Below, in pieces: positions 23,021 through 34,381 of a DNA stretch of 64,000 bases. Position 1 is the stretch's first letter. Every line of letters begins with the position of its first letter. A program made the translations under genes and the position numbers. The notes beneath the pieces are model-generated. The model saw nothing but the letters and a program-made list of their open reading frames with translations, was not told the DNA's origin and made no database searches. Source of the DNA: Cristatella mucedo (lineage: Eukaryota; Bryozoa; Phylactolaemata; Cristatellidae); NCBI GenBank assembly GCA_009760855.2, contig WPIO01000033.1, positions 952,001 through 1,016,000 on the forward strand, read 5' to 3'.

Positions 23021-23788
23021 GGGTGCAACTACCTCAATAACGATAACAATTACCTCAACACTCCTAAGTCTGCTCTAATTAAGCAAAAATCAACCGGAAA
23101 TCGCCGGCGCGAAGCTCGAATTTCTATTAATTAGAGTAGTACGCCATCATTGTAACGTACTCACTAAATTTCATGCCGTTTCGCTCGCACGCTCTCGTGC
23201 AAATGTGCTGCAAAGGCGCGGGCCACTAGCCGCCGCAATCCACCACAACAACAACAAACAAGTGCTAGCTGATTCAACAGCCTCGTTTGTATTGCGACAG
23301 AAGAGCCTTTATGGCTATCACTACCGTTTGCAGCGGCAGTAAAGGATCGCCCGCCGCAGGATTCGAACCCACAACTTCTGGGCCGAGGTCGTGAAAGGCA
23401 ACCGCCTTAGCAAGTGTGCCCTCATGGCTCACCATCTACTTTAATCCACCGGAAATCGGCTGCGATGAGCTCCAATTTGGATTGCGCATTACACCGCGCT
23501 ATCATTCAAGAGTCCCTACAACATTTCTCGCCATAGCTCGTGCGTGTTCTCACGCAATCCACTACAATTGACTGCACTGGCTCGGGCCAATACCGCGTTC
23601 CAGTGCAGTCAATTGAAGAGGATTGCATGAGAGCGAGCATGGGAACGATGGCGCGAAATTTTGTGGATACACCGGAATGATAGTGCAGTGTAATGTGCAA
23701 TCCAAGTTGGAGCTTCGCACCGCCAATTTCCGGTTGATTCTCGCTTAATTAGAGTGATTGCGCCGTATTGGGGTAATTCGCTGCACCC
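23021..23788. mobile_element. Foldback (MITE-like) element with a SINE-II inserted
   Basis: Left arm 23445..23580 and right arm 23600..23737 are inverted repeats of about 137 bp around a 19-bp spacer. The outer ends also match in inverted orientation: GGGTGCAACTACCTCAATA at 23021 against the complement of ...GGGTAATTCGCTGCACCC ending at 23788. The CTCTAATTAAGC..AATCAACCGGAAAT block near 23075 repeats the arm, so two copies may be merged. A SINE-II copy (23264..23432) interrupts it. No transposase is present. Confidence 0.7.
23264..23432 (-). mobile_element. SINE-II (tRNA-derived SINE)
   Basis: In reverse complement: a tRNA-like head with B box GGTTCGAATCC, then the family body (GATCCTTTACTGCCGCTGC, CATAAAGGCTCTTCTGTCGC) and the GGCTGTTGAATCAGCTAGC end. 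It is inserted in the foldback element. Confidence 0.85.
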
Positions 23789-24015
23789 TGTCGGAGTAAT
23801 GGGTTGCTGTCTGGGCGGGCCTTGGCGGCCCTGGGCGACCAGTAGCTGCAGATGCTCGATTGCCGACTGACGGAAAATAGCCAACGTCCTTCAGTTGCCC
23901 GCGAAAGGTTCGCCGCACCCACGTGGACAGGCTGGCCGCGATACGTTTTGGTCGGATTCCCTCATGTGTGAACAGCGGCGTTCTTTTTCATTAACAGTAT
24001 CTCGAGGAGCTTCCT

Positions 24016-24195
24016 GCCCCCACCGCCCTTCTGTTCTCATCGCCCTTCCTGCCCCCATCGCCTTTCCTGCCCCCATCGCCCTTCCTGCCATCATCGCCCA
24101 TCCTGCCATCGTCACCCTTTCTGCCCCCATCGCCCTTCCTGCCCCCATCGCCCTTCCTTCCGCCACCGCCCTTCCTGCCCCCATCGCCCTTCCTG
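24016..24195. repeat. 18-bp minisatellite, about 10 units
   Basis: Degenerate tandem array of CGCCCTTCCTGCCCCCAT. Because the period is a multiple of 3, it produces long repetitive open frames on both strands (LPAPIA-type on plus, KGDGGR and MGAGRA types on minus). I treat these as artefacts, not genes. Confidence 0.9.
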
Positions 24196-24215
24196 CCCCC
24201 CCCCCGGGGGGGGGG
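24196..24215. repeat. C10G10 palindrome ending the minisatellite
   Basis: Ten C followed directly by ten G, at the exact end of the 18-bp array. See the snap-back palindrome finding. Confidence 0.9.
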
Positions 24216-24492
24216 AATGGACGTTGGCGCTTTCTTCATGCTCGTGTCTTGAGGTAACTTTCTTCCCGGGCGACACCTTTTTCTACGCTACCGCTCCCGG
24301 AAGAGGCTGCAGTTGGCTCTGAACGCCGAAATTCGCGAGCCGTGTTCTACCACCGCAGAGATTGGCTGAACCCAAGTGTCAGATCAATCTACGACCCGCA
24401 TAATATCCTCCGCCCCCTAAAGTGTTTGCTTTCGCCTTTGCAAATCTCCCAACTTCCCGGTACGTTCCTTTGGGTCTCGCCTTCCTTTATAC

Positions 24493-24680
24493 CAGCGGTT
24501 CTCAACCTGTGGGTCGTGAGCCCTTTCGAAGTCGAACGACCCTTTCACAGGGGTTGCCTAAGACCACCGGGAAAACACGCATTTCCACATTTTGCACACA
24601 AAAGTTTATGGTTGGGGGGTCACCACAATATGAGGAACTGTATCAAAGGGTCGCGGCATTAGGAAGGTTGAGAACCACTG
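24493..24680. mobile_element. SPIN/Charlie-like hAT non-autonomous element, 188 bp
   Basis: The termini are inverted: CAGCGGTTCTCAACCTGTGG at the left, and at the right the complement of CAGTGGTTCTCAACCTTCCT. The 8-bp flanks CTTTATAC (24485..24492) and CCTTATAC (24681..24688) form a target-site duplication with one mismatch, the hAT hallmark. Interior blocks CGAACGACCCTTTCACAGGG, TTATGGTTGGGGGGTCACCA and AAAGGGTCGCGGCATTAGGA match, from memory, the SPIN/URR1 group of hAT elements known from tetrapods and a few invertebrates. It has no coding capacity. Confidence 0.85.
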
Positions 24681-24949
24681 CCTTATACAACCCCGTGCCT
24701 GATCTATCGCCAAAATTGTTTCTACCTTACGATTCTTTTGTGGGGACCGCGAGTTGTTAGGGCATCGCTCCTTTCTGGAACTTGAGGCCGCCCACTTCCC
24801 GGAAACCGGCGATCTGCTGGCTATGCACTTCTCCGCTCGAGAAGATACTCGCGGTGCGCGGGAGAGAACCCGGCGGGAACCCGGGTGCCTGAGGCGCTCG
24901 AAGGGCGCCTTGCCATTTTAGTTAGACATCATCATTAGCGGAAGCAACA

Positions 24950-24950
<1 letters not shown>

Positions 24951-25008
<58 letters not shown>
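24951..25008. repeat. (CGG)n microsatellite
   Basis: About 19 uninterrupted CGG/GGC units, just 3' of the minus-strand membrane-protein ORF. If that ORF is not spliced at 25089, this would fall in its 3' UTR. Confidence 0.95.
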
Positions 25009-25009
<1 letters not shown>

Positions 25010-25020
25010 TGAGGCCGCGC

Positions 25021-26211
25021 TTATTTCTTCGCGACGACAAAGCGTGTGCGCGTTGGTCGGTGCAGCGACAGATCGTCGCCTGACTCACCGACGTTGGTGT
25101 ATATGATGACGGCGACGACGGCGGCGAACAGCAGCAAGCCAAGAGTCAAGAACGAGATGTTGAGCACCTTCTTGAGCACATAGTGCGACTCGCGGCCCTG
25201 CGCCTCTTCGACGAGCTCGTGCGCCTCGATGCAGCCGCCCTTGACGCGGTCGTCCTGTATGGCGTCGATGATCTTGTATAGGAAGCCGAGCACCGCATTC
25301 TGCGGGCTCTTCTCAGCCGGCTCCGCCGCCGCCGACTGCCCGGCGGTGGCCGCAGCCGCCCCATCGTCCTTCTCTTCCGGCACGTCTAGGACGTTGTCGA
25401 GCTGCGACTTCAACTTCTCGAAGTCCGTGTCTATGCGGTCGTCCGTTTCCGAGCGCTTCATGCCGCCGCCAGAGGAGCGTCCGGGCGCCGCCGCGGCGCC
25501 CGGCTGCGCCGCCGCCCGCGACGAGGCCGGCGAGCTCGGCTTGAGCAGAGCCACGGCGGCGGCCTCCTGGTACTGCTCGAGCGAGCGGCGCTGCTCGGAC
25601 GGCGGTGCTCGCGCGTCGAGCGCGCTCGCCGATCCGTTCATCTTATGCAGGCGCGACTCTCCCGTGTCGAAACCCACGCCCAGCGCCGGGCCTCTCTGTC
25701 CCTTTGAGGCGGCAGTCTGAACGATGATGGGATTCGAGACGGCGTCTACGCTGCGCCGACCTAGAGTCGGCAGCGCGAAGAATCCTCCTACTCCTCCTCC
25801 GCCGCCACCTCCACCTCCTCCTCCTCCTCCTCCTCCTCCTCCTCCTCCTCCTCCTCCTCCTCCTCCTCCTCCTCCTCCTCCTCCTCCCCCGCTGCCGCCG
25901 CCGCCGCCGGGCGCAGGGGCGGCGTTCGACGATGGAGCGGCGCTCGAACCGGAAGCGACCGCGCCATTGCCTACCACTATGGTCGGCAGCGAGATGGGAA
26001 AGCGCGAGCCGCCACCGTTGGCGTCGCCGCCGCTCTTTGGGGCCGCGGCGGCGGTGGCTGCGGCGTCGGCGGCCTTCTGCTGGGTGCCAGCCAAGACGGC
26101 GCCCACTCCGGCGCCTGCCGTGGCCGCCGCGCCGCCGAAGGATATGGACGAACCGTACGACTTGACATTATCAAGCGTGCTGTTCAGCGTGTCCGTCAAC
26201 TTCCGGAACAT
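25021..26211 (-). CDS. Predicted single-pass membrane protein with poly-Gly tract, unrecognised family
   Basis: ORF of 396 aa from an ATG with A at -3. The N-terminus MFRKLTDTLNSTLDNVKSYG looks amphipathic. It is followed by Ala/Gly-rich low complexity, a poly-Gly run (about 103-142) encoded by a (CTC)n repeat, Ser-rich disordered sequence, an acidic stretch (SETDDRIDTDFEKLKSQLDN), and a conserved-looking C-terminal part (AVLGFLYKIIDAIQDDRVKG). That part leads into one hydrophobic helix (LTLGLLLFAAVVAVIIYTNV, near the end). A good donor, CGTCG|GTGAGT, lies at 25089 directly after this helix. The last 22 residues may therefore be intron read-through, and exons could continue to the left. CpG-rich flanks (26212..26880) suit a promoter. 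I do not recognise the family; the topology suggests an intracellular tail-anchored or N-cytoplasmic protein. Confidence 0.6.
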   Translation of the reverse strand: MFRKLTDTLNSTLDNVKSYGSSISFGGAAATAGAGVGAVLAGTQQKAADAAATAAAAPKSGGDANGGGSRFPISLPTIVVGNGAVASGSSAAPSSNAAPAPGGGGGSGGGGGGGGGGGGGGGGGGGGGGGGGGGGGGGGGVGGFFALPTLGRRSVDAVSNPIIVQTAASKGQRGPALGVGFDTGESRLHKMNGSASALDARAPPSEQRRSLEQYQEAAAVALLKPSSPASSRAAAQPGAAAAPGRSSGGGMKRSETDDRIDTDFEKLKSQLDNVLDVPEEKDDGAAAATAGQSAAAEPAEKSPQNAVLGFLYKIIDAIQDDRVKGGCIEAHELVEEAQGRESHYVLKKVLNISFLTLGLLLFAAVVAVIIYTNVGESGDDLSLHRPTRTRFVVAKK

Positions 26212-26880
26212 GTTATTTTCTTCGCACAGCTACGCGGCTGCGGCGGCGGCAGCAGACGGGCCGGTCGGGGACTGCTGACCGGGGCGGCTGGTGCTCGCTA
26301 CCTACCGCCGCCGGAGCGCGCACCGATTGGCCAGCCCAGCGCGACAAGCCGGGTCTCACGAAGGACGACGATTGCCTCCCTCGGCTGATCGGCGGGCGCC
26401 CCTGAGTCGGCGAAGATGTCGCCACACCGGCATGGACGGCCGATCGCGCGGCGAAGTGGTCGCCTGCAGCAGCAGCAGCAGCCGCAGCGACAGCGCAGTA
26501 CAATCCCCGACGGACGAGCAGCGTCGCCTCGCGGCCGATCGATACGCGCTCGCCAGCCTGCGCGCCCCGGTCGAGCAGCGCGCGGGCGCTAGCGCGCTTA
26601 ACGATTTATGGATTGCGCGTGGGCCGGCTGCCAGAACGCAGCGCCGCCTCGCGGCGATGCGTCGCCGTCGTCGGACGCAGCCGTCGTACGTCACCGAGGT
26701 CTCGAGCTGCTAGGAGCCCGACGTTCAATATTGCCACCTTAGCGCCGCCGCGCAGAGTGAGCTCGCGAACGTGCACGGGCCGATGCAACGCCGCGTCGGG
26801 TGAGGTGCACCGAGGCGGCGGCGGTGTCGATTGCATGCGATGCATTGCGATGCGGACGCGATTGCAGTCAAACGTCAACG
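26212..26880. promoter_or_regulatory. CpG-rich 5' flank of the membrane-protein gene
   Basis: GC- and CpG-dense sequence immediately upstream (on the minus strand) of the ATG at 26211. It is the expected place for the 5' UTR and promoter. Open frames on both strands are basic and repetitive, which reflects composition rather than coding. Confidence 0.45.
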
Positions 26881-27146
26881 AGGAAGGGGGATAACAAATG
26901 AAGAGGCACGTGCTCTTTGGTTTGCCGAACTTCCGGTACTTAGCTTCCCTCTTCGGTTCTCGCGTTTGCTCATTGCCAAACGGAGTGAAACGTCCTCACA
27001 GGCTACATGCGACCGGCCTTATAACGACGGTGCGCTGGTTCCCGCGGAGCGACCGGCCACCGTTACACGCAAGAGGTGACGTCCTTGGCGCAAATATCGC
27101 CGCATGAAAATCGCCACGTCCATTCGCTTGGAGTTGCACGAAGCTC

Positions 27147-27291
<145 letters not shown>

Positions 27292-28429
27292 CGACCGGAA
27301 CCGGAATGCTTACTAATTCCTCACAACGCTCGCGCGGAGCGCTTCGCAGGCCAGATAGCACTTCCGTCTGCGCTCCTCCATCCGACCTTATCGAGTGACC
27401 GCCGTCGGTCGCAGGGCGCTAAGGTGCTAAGCTGCGGATGTCCCCTTTAAAGGAAAATTTGACTGCCAAAACCACCCCATTGTTTGCTCACGAAAAAGCA
27501 AATCGCCGCTCGAAACAATTAGTTTCTTCAGGCGAAACGGTAGACGCGGTTTCATTGCCTTGAACTCATTACATGGGAAGATGACCATATTGACGTTCTC
27601 TTAATTTTATTGGTCAGCATATGGTCAGGACGAAGGAAACCTTTGAATCGATGGCGAGAACCGCACACCAATGAAATTCATAATAAATAATAATGGCGAA
27701 TATAATAAAACATGTATGTAGGCCCTGTAAGAGAACAAAATCAGTTTCTACGCACTTTACATATGCTCAAAAGGAAGAAAGTCAATTGCTTAGTGATAAC
27801 ATACACAGTTTCAGACGCGTATGCTCACAAATGGTACTTCTCACGGACGGTGTAAATACTGTGAGGAACAGATGGGTTTTAAGTGTTTACATGCTCTTGC
27901 TAAATAGTAAATATGAGCACGCGTACAGTATGGCGTACTCGTGAGCTGCATTTTAGCGAAGCACTCGTACTTAGGTTGCAATTAACGATTTCACAGAAAC
28001 TGGCACGAGCTGCCATTGGCGATAACCAGTTACCAATGGAAGAGTGTGTTTCCAGCAATCACTACGCGGGGTTTAAGCTTCTTTTTAAATGCCTTTAGGT
28101 GAGGGGATGTCGCAAAGTTGCACTGCTCACTTAGCCCCACGGCGGTCCCGTAATGGAGCGACTAGGTAGGACGTGGCCGAACGCCGACATCCCCCTGATG
28201 ATTATGAATTAGTAGCAGGGAGGACGAAGGACGGACAGTGAGGGCGCTAAAGCCAAACCTGGGTCTGGCCGCGCAAGGAGAATGGTCGGTCTGTGGTAGC
28301 TTTTCAAGTCCCTCTAAACCCAGAGCAACCCATTCCGCCCCTCCCCCCACTTAGGTAACCTCTTCCAGTTGGCTACTGGGGTTCCGGAGAGAGGCTGTTC
28401 GACTTTGGAGGCTGTTCTAAGGGCTTTTC
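27292..28429. other. No recognised gene
   Basis: AT-rich and moderately repetitive sequence with short unsupported frames. Nothing is recognised on either strand. Confidence 0.4.
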
Positions 28430-28868
28430 CAAATTACTTCATGCATACGGCTTTATATATGTCTACAGAGATCGGCCATATGAGCGGCACGTGCCTCGAA
28501 CCAAACTCAAATCCATTGGAGACCGTGCCTTTAGTTCGCATGCTTCCACAACCTGGAACTCACTTCCGACTGTAGTCACAACATCACCCGACTTGGCCGC
28601 ATTAAAAAATAACCTAAAACGCACCTTATCCTCACAGTATTTTTGGGGTCTGTGTGAATTATCGTATGCGCACTTATGCGTGCTGATGCTGTTCATGTTA
28701 TCTCTAGCAACATTGACATTCCTTCTTTGCAGCATATGTAAAGTGCCTGGAGAGAGATTTGGTTCTCTCAATATATAGAGAGAACCAAATCTCTCTCTAG
28801 ACACTTGAAATTTAGTTTTACTTTAAATTTAAAGTGCTAAACAAATTTATAAATATTATTATTAGTAT
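28430..28868 (+). mobile_element. LINE-B-related 3' end with inverted-duplicated hairpin
   Basis: The RT C-terminal readout (RTKLKSIGDRAFSSHASTTW, then LPTVVTTSPDLAALKNNLK) is followed by the family 3' UTR. The terminal hairpin segment (28741..28769) is followed by its own reverse complement (28778..28806, 27/29 matching) around the loop AATATATA. An ATTATTATTAGTATT tail follows. Confidence 0.8.
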
Positions 28869-29363
28869 TATTTTTTATAAGGCTATACAAGCCTACCCGG
28901 CAGGGTGTACTTACGAGTCCAGGGCCGTGAGATTAGCTCACCTATCGGGGTACACGTTACGTGTCAGATTTTAGATTGTACTATCGCATTGATCGTCTTT
29001 CTGTTGTGTCAAGTGAGTTTTACTAACAGTTAAAATGAACAGCTTAAAGAACAGTAAGAGATACAATAAACAGTATTTTAGAGAAGCCCTTTCCGACCGG
29101 GTGCTGAAGGTCTTGACCTTGAGTCGCGCCCTGTAGAAGTCCAGATTTATTCGGCTGCCTAAATCGTGGCTACACCACTTGTATGTTCATTATTTAATAC
29201 GGTGGATCTTCGTTGCTTAGCAAGTCTATGGAGCTGATTTATAAATGCAAATTTTCCAGCAACTCCTTAGCTGGTGGGCTCCAGGAGCTGTTAATGCCAC
29301 CTCCCAAATTTACTGGCAGGCAAGAGCTCTAGAAAGGCCTTTTAAGCATCCATCTAGGCATGA
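28869..29363. other. No recognised gene
   Basis: Short AT-rich sequence without supported frames. Confidence 0.4.
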
Positions 29364-29399
29364 TTACCCCTTCCCCCCCCCCGCTGGGGGAAGGGGTAA
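29364..29399. repeat. Perfect hairpin, 14-bp arms (TTACCCCTTCCCCC)
   Basis: The arm at 29364..29377 and its exact reverse complement at 29386..29399 flank an 8-nt loop. The centre is a C run facing a G run, like 31139..31181 and 24196..24215. Confidence 0.9.
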
Positions 29400-29756
29400 C
29401 GATGGAGACATACCTTAAAGCTGTGAGTTGGACCACCTCACTGGCTGCTCTCCCGAAAGACACGGCACCCTATAGGTTCTTTTATGTGGAAACGGTAGCC
29501 TCCTTCTGGAGGCAGGCTCGGATTCTGCTCTCTGATAGAGCGAAGCGCCCGGAAGGGCTCTTCAGCGCCTGAAAGGATATTGCAAAACCCATTTTCGGGG
29601 GAGTCCTTATCTGCACATCGGAGAAGCTCCACCCGCGAGCAGCAGCCTCTTGGGGTGCCGTCTGAAAAGAGCGACTGCCCCCCATTTAGCGAGCCTGAAA
29701 CTGCATCCTGTCCGCCCGCTGGGCTCACGAAGTCCTATCGACAAAAATGAGTGGGC

Positions 29757-30909
<1,153 letters not shown>

Positions 30910-31075
30910 GCTGATTTAACAGCCTCTTTTTGTATAGCGACAGAAGAGCCTTTACGGCTATCACCACCGCTTGCAGCGGCAATACAGAATTGCCCACCAC
31001 AGGATTCGAACCCACGACCTCGGGACTGAGATCATGAAGAGCAACCGCCTTACCCACTGTGCGTGCCATCACGGC
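30910..31075 (-). mobile_element. SINE-II copy
   Basis: The reverse complement shows the tRNA-like head (B box GGTTCGAATCC), the GGTGGTGATAGCCGTAAAGG body and the GAGGCTGTTAAATCAGC end. Near full length. Confidence 0.85.
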
Positions 31076-31138
31076 TAAGATAATCTAAAGCTACAATCTC
31101 CACTGTTGGAAAAAAATGATAGTCAGCTTAGGAGAAGG

Positions 31139-31181
31139 AGACAGTAGTGCCCCCCCCCCCTAGGGGGGGGCACTACTGTCT
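31139..31181. repeat. Perfect hairpin, 19-bp arms with poly-C/poly-G centre
   Basis: Arms 31139..31157 and 31163..31181 are exact reverse complements (AGACAGTAGTG followed by C8), with a 5-nt loop. It lies between a SINE-II and a SINE-I copy. Confidence 0.95.
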
Positions 31182-31240
31182 ACTTTCCTAGGCAGGCTCG
31201 CCGAGGAAAGCCCCGCCCCCTAGCTATACTAGCAGCAGCT

Positions 31241-31384
31241 TTATATAATTCATTTATATAGCGCCCCAAGAGAACTTGATCTCTATTCAGGCGCTTCACA
31301 TATGCCTCAGGGCTCAAGCCCACGACCTCAGTCAGACCTTGGTCGGGGCGAGCACCTTGACCGCTAGACCAAACCAGCTCGGCG
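31241..31384 (-). mobile_element. SINE-I copy
   Basis: Reverse complement: GCCGAGCTGGTTTGGTCTAG head, a B-box-like GGCTTGAGCCC, and the hairpin tail AAGCGCCTGAATAGAGATCA...GGGGCGCTATA. It is very close to the copy at 21902..22046. Confidence 0.88.
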
Positions 31385-31621
31385 GTCACGGGCGCACCGC
31401 CCCGGAAAGTCTCTCTAGAAACGCTTGCCGAGCGTCGCAGCTCCTGGCCGGAAGCCCACCGGACGCCCGGAAGGAGCTGTCGCGCGGTCCTATCGTTGCG
31501 GCGCATCGACCGCGGCGTACCGTAGCTCGCACACGGCTCATTGGCCTCGAGCACAACTCGGCTCCGATGCCAAGGCACCGACTGCAGAAGCGCGGCTGAC
31601 TGCCTATTACGCAGCTTCTGC

Positions 31622-31945
31622 TCAAAGACCGTTGGCGACAGAAGCTTTAGCTCTGCAGGTCCTAGACTGTGGAACTTGCTTCCACGATTCATACGCAACG
31701 ACAACTACTCTTCTGCTGCCGACTATGGCACGTCCTTTCCAGCGGTCTTAGCTACTGCTTCCATGCTACTCACTACCTCAAATGCTCTCCTGACTTTGCT
31801 ATGCTTCCAACTTTCTCTTTGTTGCGTGAGATGAAGTCTGTTGGCTACCGAATGCGTACCAAAAGCCGCTTAGGCTGTGAGTGCGCTATACAAAACTCTC
31901 CTGCGTAACACCCACAAAGCTTTGTGGAATTACAAATGGAGATAC
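31622..31945 (+). mobile_element. LINE-A 3' end, 5'-truncated
   Basis: Reads KTVGDRSFSSAGPRLWN-type RT C-terminus in shifting frames, then the 3' UTR. The palindrome CCACAAAGCTTTGTGG (31912..31927) is the tight form of the CCACA...TGTGG inverted repeat seen at the ends of other LINE-A copies. Confidence 0.85.
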
Positions 31946-32527
31946 GTTAAAATGGCCGACGGTTCTCTACTTCGCCCTTCCGTCCGGAATCGCAGCCGCC
32001 GTCAACATCGCGCACGGCAGCTTGCAACGGCGGTTCGCTTGCCGCGCGGCGTCTGAATGCAGTTTTGTAAACTTTTTGAGTTGTTTTTACTTCCGCTTTG
32101 CACACGACAGAGACGTCGCGATTAAAGACATAACTAGCGTCTCGCTCGCTGCCTGGCGGATATGCTGCTCCGGCGGACTCGTCGGTAGCGACGGCTCGTT
32201 GGCTAGTCTCAGCTGCGGCGGCGGCGAGCCTCGGCCGTGCGAATAGCCGGGGCAAACGGCAAAGCTCTCGATCAAATCTACAACTACGATTTCTAGCGTC
32301 TGCATTTGTCCTATTGGTGGCACCAAAGAAATTTTCCGACGGCTCACGGTGACGCTAGCGAAGCGAGGGGGCGGGGACTGTCGAGGGTAAAAGCTTTTAC
32401 CGACGAAACCTTGACGATGTGCGCGAGATCAAGACGGCGGACTCAAAAGTCCGGGGCCACTATTGACGTCTACACTTGTATTAATGTTTCCTCGCCTTTC
32501 CGCGCCCATCCACCTACAAAGAGTCGA
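31946..32527. other. GC-rich, no recognised gene
   Basis: CpG-containing sequence with overlapping frames on both strands and no domain match. It could be a promoter-like fragment. Nothing firm. Confidence 0.3.
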
Positions 32528-33560
32528 TATAATAATAATAATAATGCACTTGATAAAGCGCCCTCAGAGAACTCAATCTCTTTCTAGGAGCTTTACATTT
32601 GCTGCAAAGGGAAACGCGATTGAATGGTGAGTAATATCATGCTTGATAAACAACATGAATAACATGGTTAGGGGAGACGTGCACAGGGTCAGCATGCAAG
32701 TTTGATTAGTGGCAGCATGCACAGTGTCAGCACACATAAGCACATCAAGGACGAATCACAGGGACCCACCAAATGCTATCATAAATTGGTGCGCTTTTAA
32801 GTTCTTTTTAAATGTGGTCAAGTCAGGGGATGTCGTGACGCAATTCGGGGGGGAGTTCCAGGCTTTGGGAGCATATGAACTAAATGCACGGTCTCCAAAG
32901 GATTTGAGGTTTGTACGAGGTATTTCTAGACTGTTGGATTCCGAAAAGCGGGTGGTACGATGCTTGGCCTGGTGGGGGAGTAGATCAGCTTGGAGTTCAG
33001 AGTTCAGCTGGTCCGCCACGACCCGTTCCAGTGTCTTTGATAGGAAAGAAAAAGGTAAGAAAGAAAGAAAAGTCTTGGTCTAGTGTCGCTTTCTTGAAAT
33101 GTGGCCTGACTACAGCTTTTTTGAAAAGTGCTGGGACATGACCTGAGGCTAATGACATATTGATGATGTTAGTTATGCATGGCAGCAGCAGATCAATGCA
33201 ACGTAGGAGCAGGACAGTGGGAATGGGGTCCAGAGGACTTGCTGTCTTTTTTGATTGGGATACGAACTTCAGGATTAAATCACTAGTGACCTGCTTAAAT
33301 GTAGACATTGAGGTGCAGCCAGGAATCGGGGAACAGCAATCTAGTGGGGATGTTGTCATCGCAGGGATGGACTCCCTGATCTTGTCTATCTTCTGCACAA
33401 AGAATCTAGAGAAGCGATTGGCTAGATCATCACAAGGATCATCAGGTAAGGAGCTAATCTGGGAGCGGTTGAGGAGATGGTTGATCATCGACATCAGCAT
33501 TTTTCGATTGTGCATCTGTGATTCAACAATGTTTTAATAGAAGTTAGACTTGGCCTTTGC
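32528..33560 (-). mobile_element. Internally deleted LINE-B copy
   Basis: Reading on the minus strand, the N-terminal part of the RT region is present (NHLLNRSQISSLPDDPCDDL, KKTASPLDPIPTVLL, VPALFKKAVVRPHFKKATLD), followed by the SKDTGTGR/ADQLN finger segment. Near 33003 it jumps to the C-terminal LLPHQAKHRTTRFSESNSL and the 3' UTR. RT motifs A to E are missing. A GAAA-rich stretch at 33042..33075 replaces the NYRPVS-type block. The 3' end has the LINE-B hairpin and an ATA/ATT tail (32528..32545). Confidence 0.85.
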
Positions 33561-33571
33561 TAGGGTCGATT

Positions 33572-34245
<674 letters not shown>

Positions 34246-34321
34246 TAGCTTGCTGCAAGGGTTTATGTATACATATACATTAATAGCTTGCTATAAGGGT
34301 TTATGTATACATATACATTAA

Positions 34322-34351
<30 letters not shown>
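34246..34351. repeat. 38-bp tandem duplication followed by (TA)n
   Basis: Unit 34246..34283 is repeated at 34284..34321 with very few differences (TGCAAGGG against TATAAGGG), then about 15 TA units. Confidence 0.9.
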
Positions 34352-34352
<1 letters not shown>

Positions 34353-34381
34353 GCATACATTGACGGTAGATTATTAAGGTA

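Noticed and set aside
23891-24257. Repetitive open frames on both strands (LPAPIA, MGAGRA, KGDGGR)
   Set aside because: They follow an 18-bp minisatellite whose period is a multiple of 3, so open frames are expected without selection.
25724-26278. Poly-proline ORF on the plus strand
   Set aside because: It is the complement of the poly-Gly ORF. The minus-strand frame has a good start context, a membrane helix and non-repetitive conserved-looking ends.
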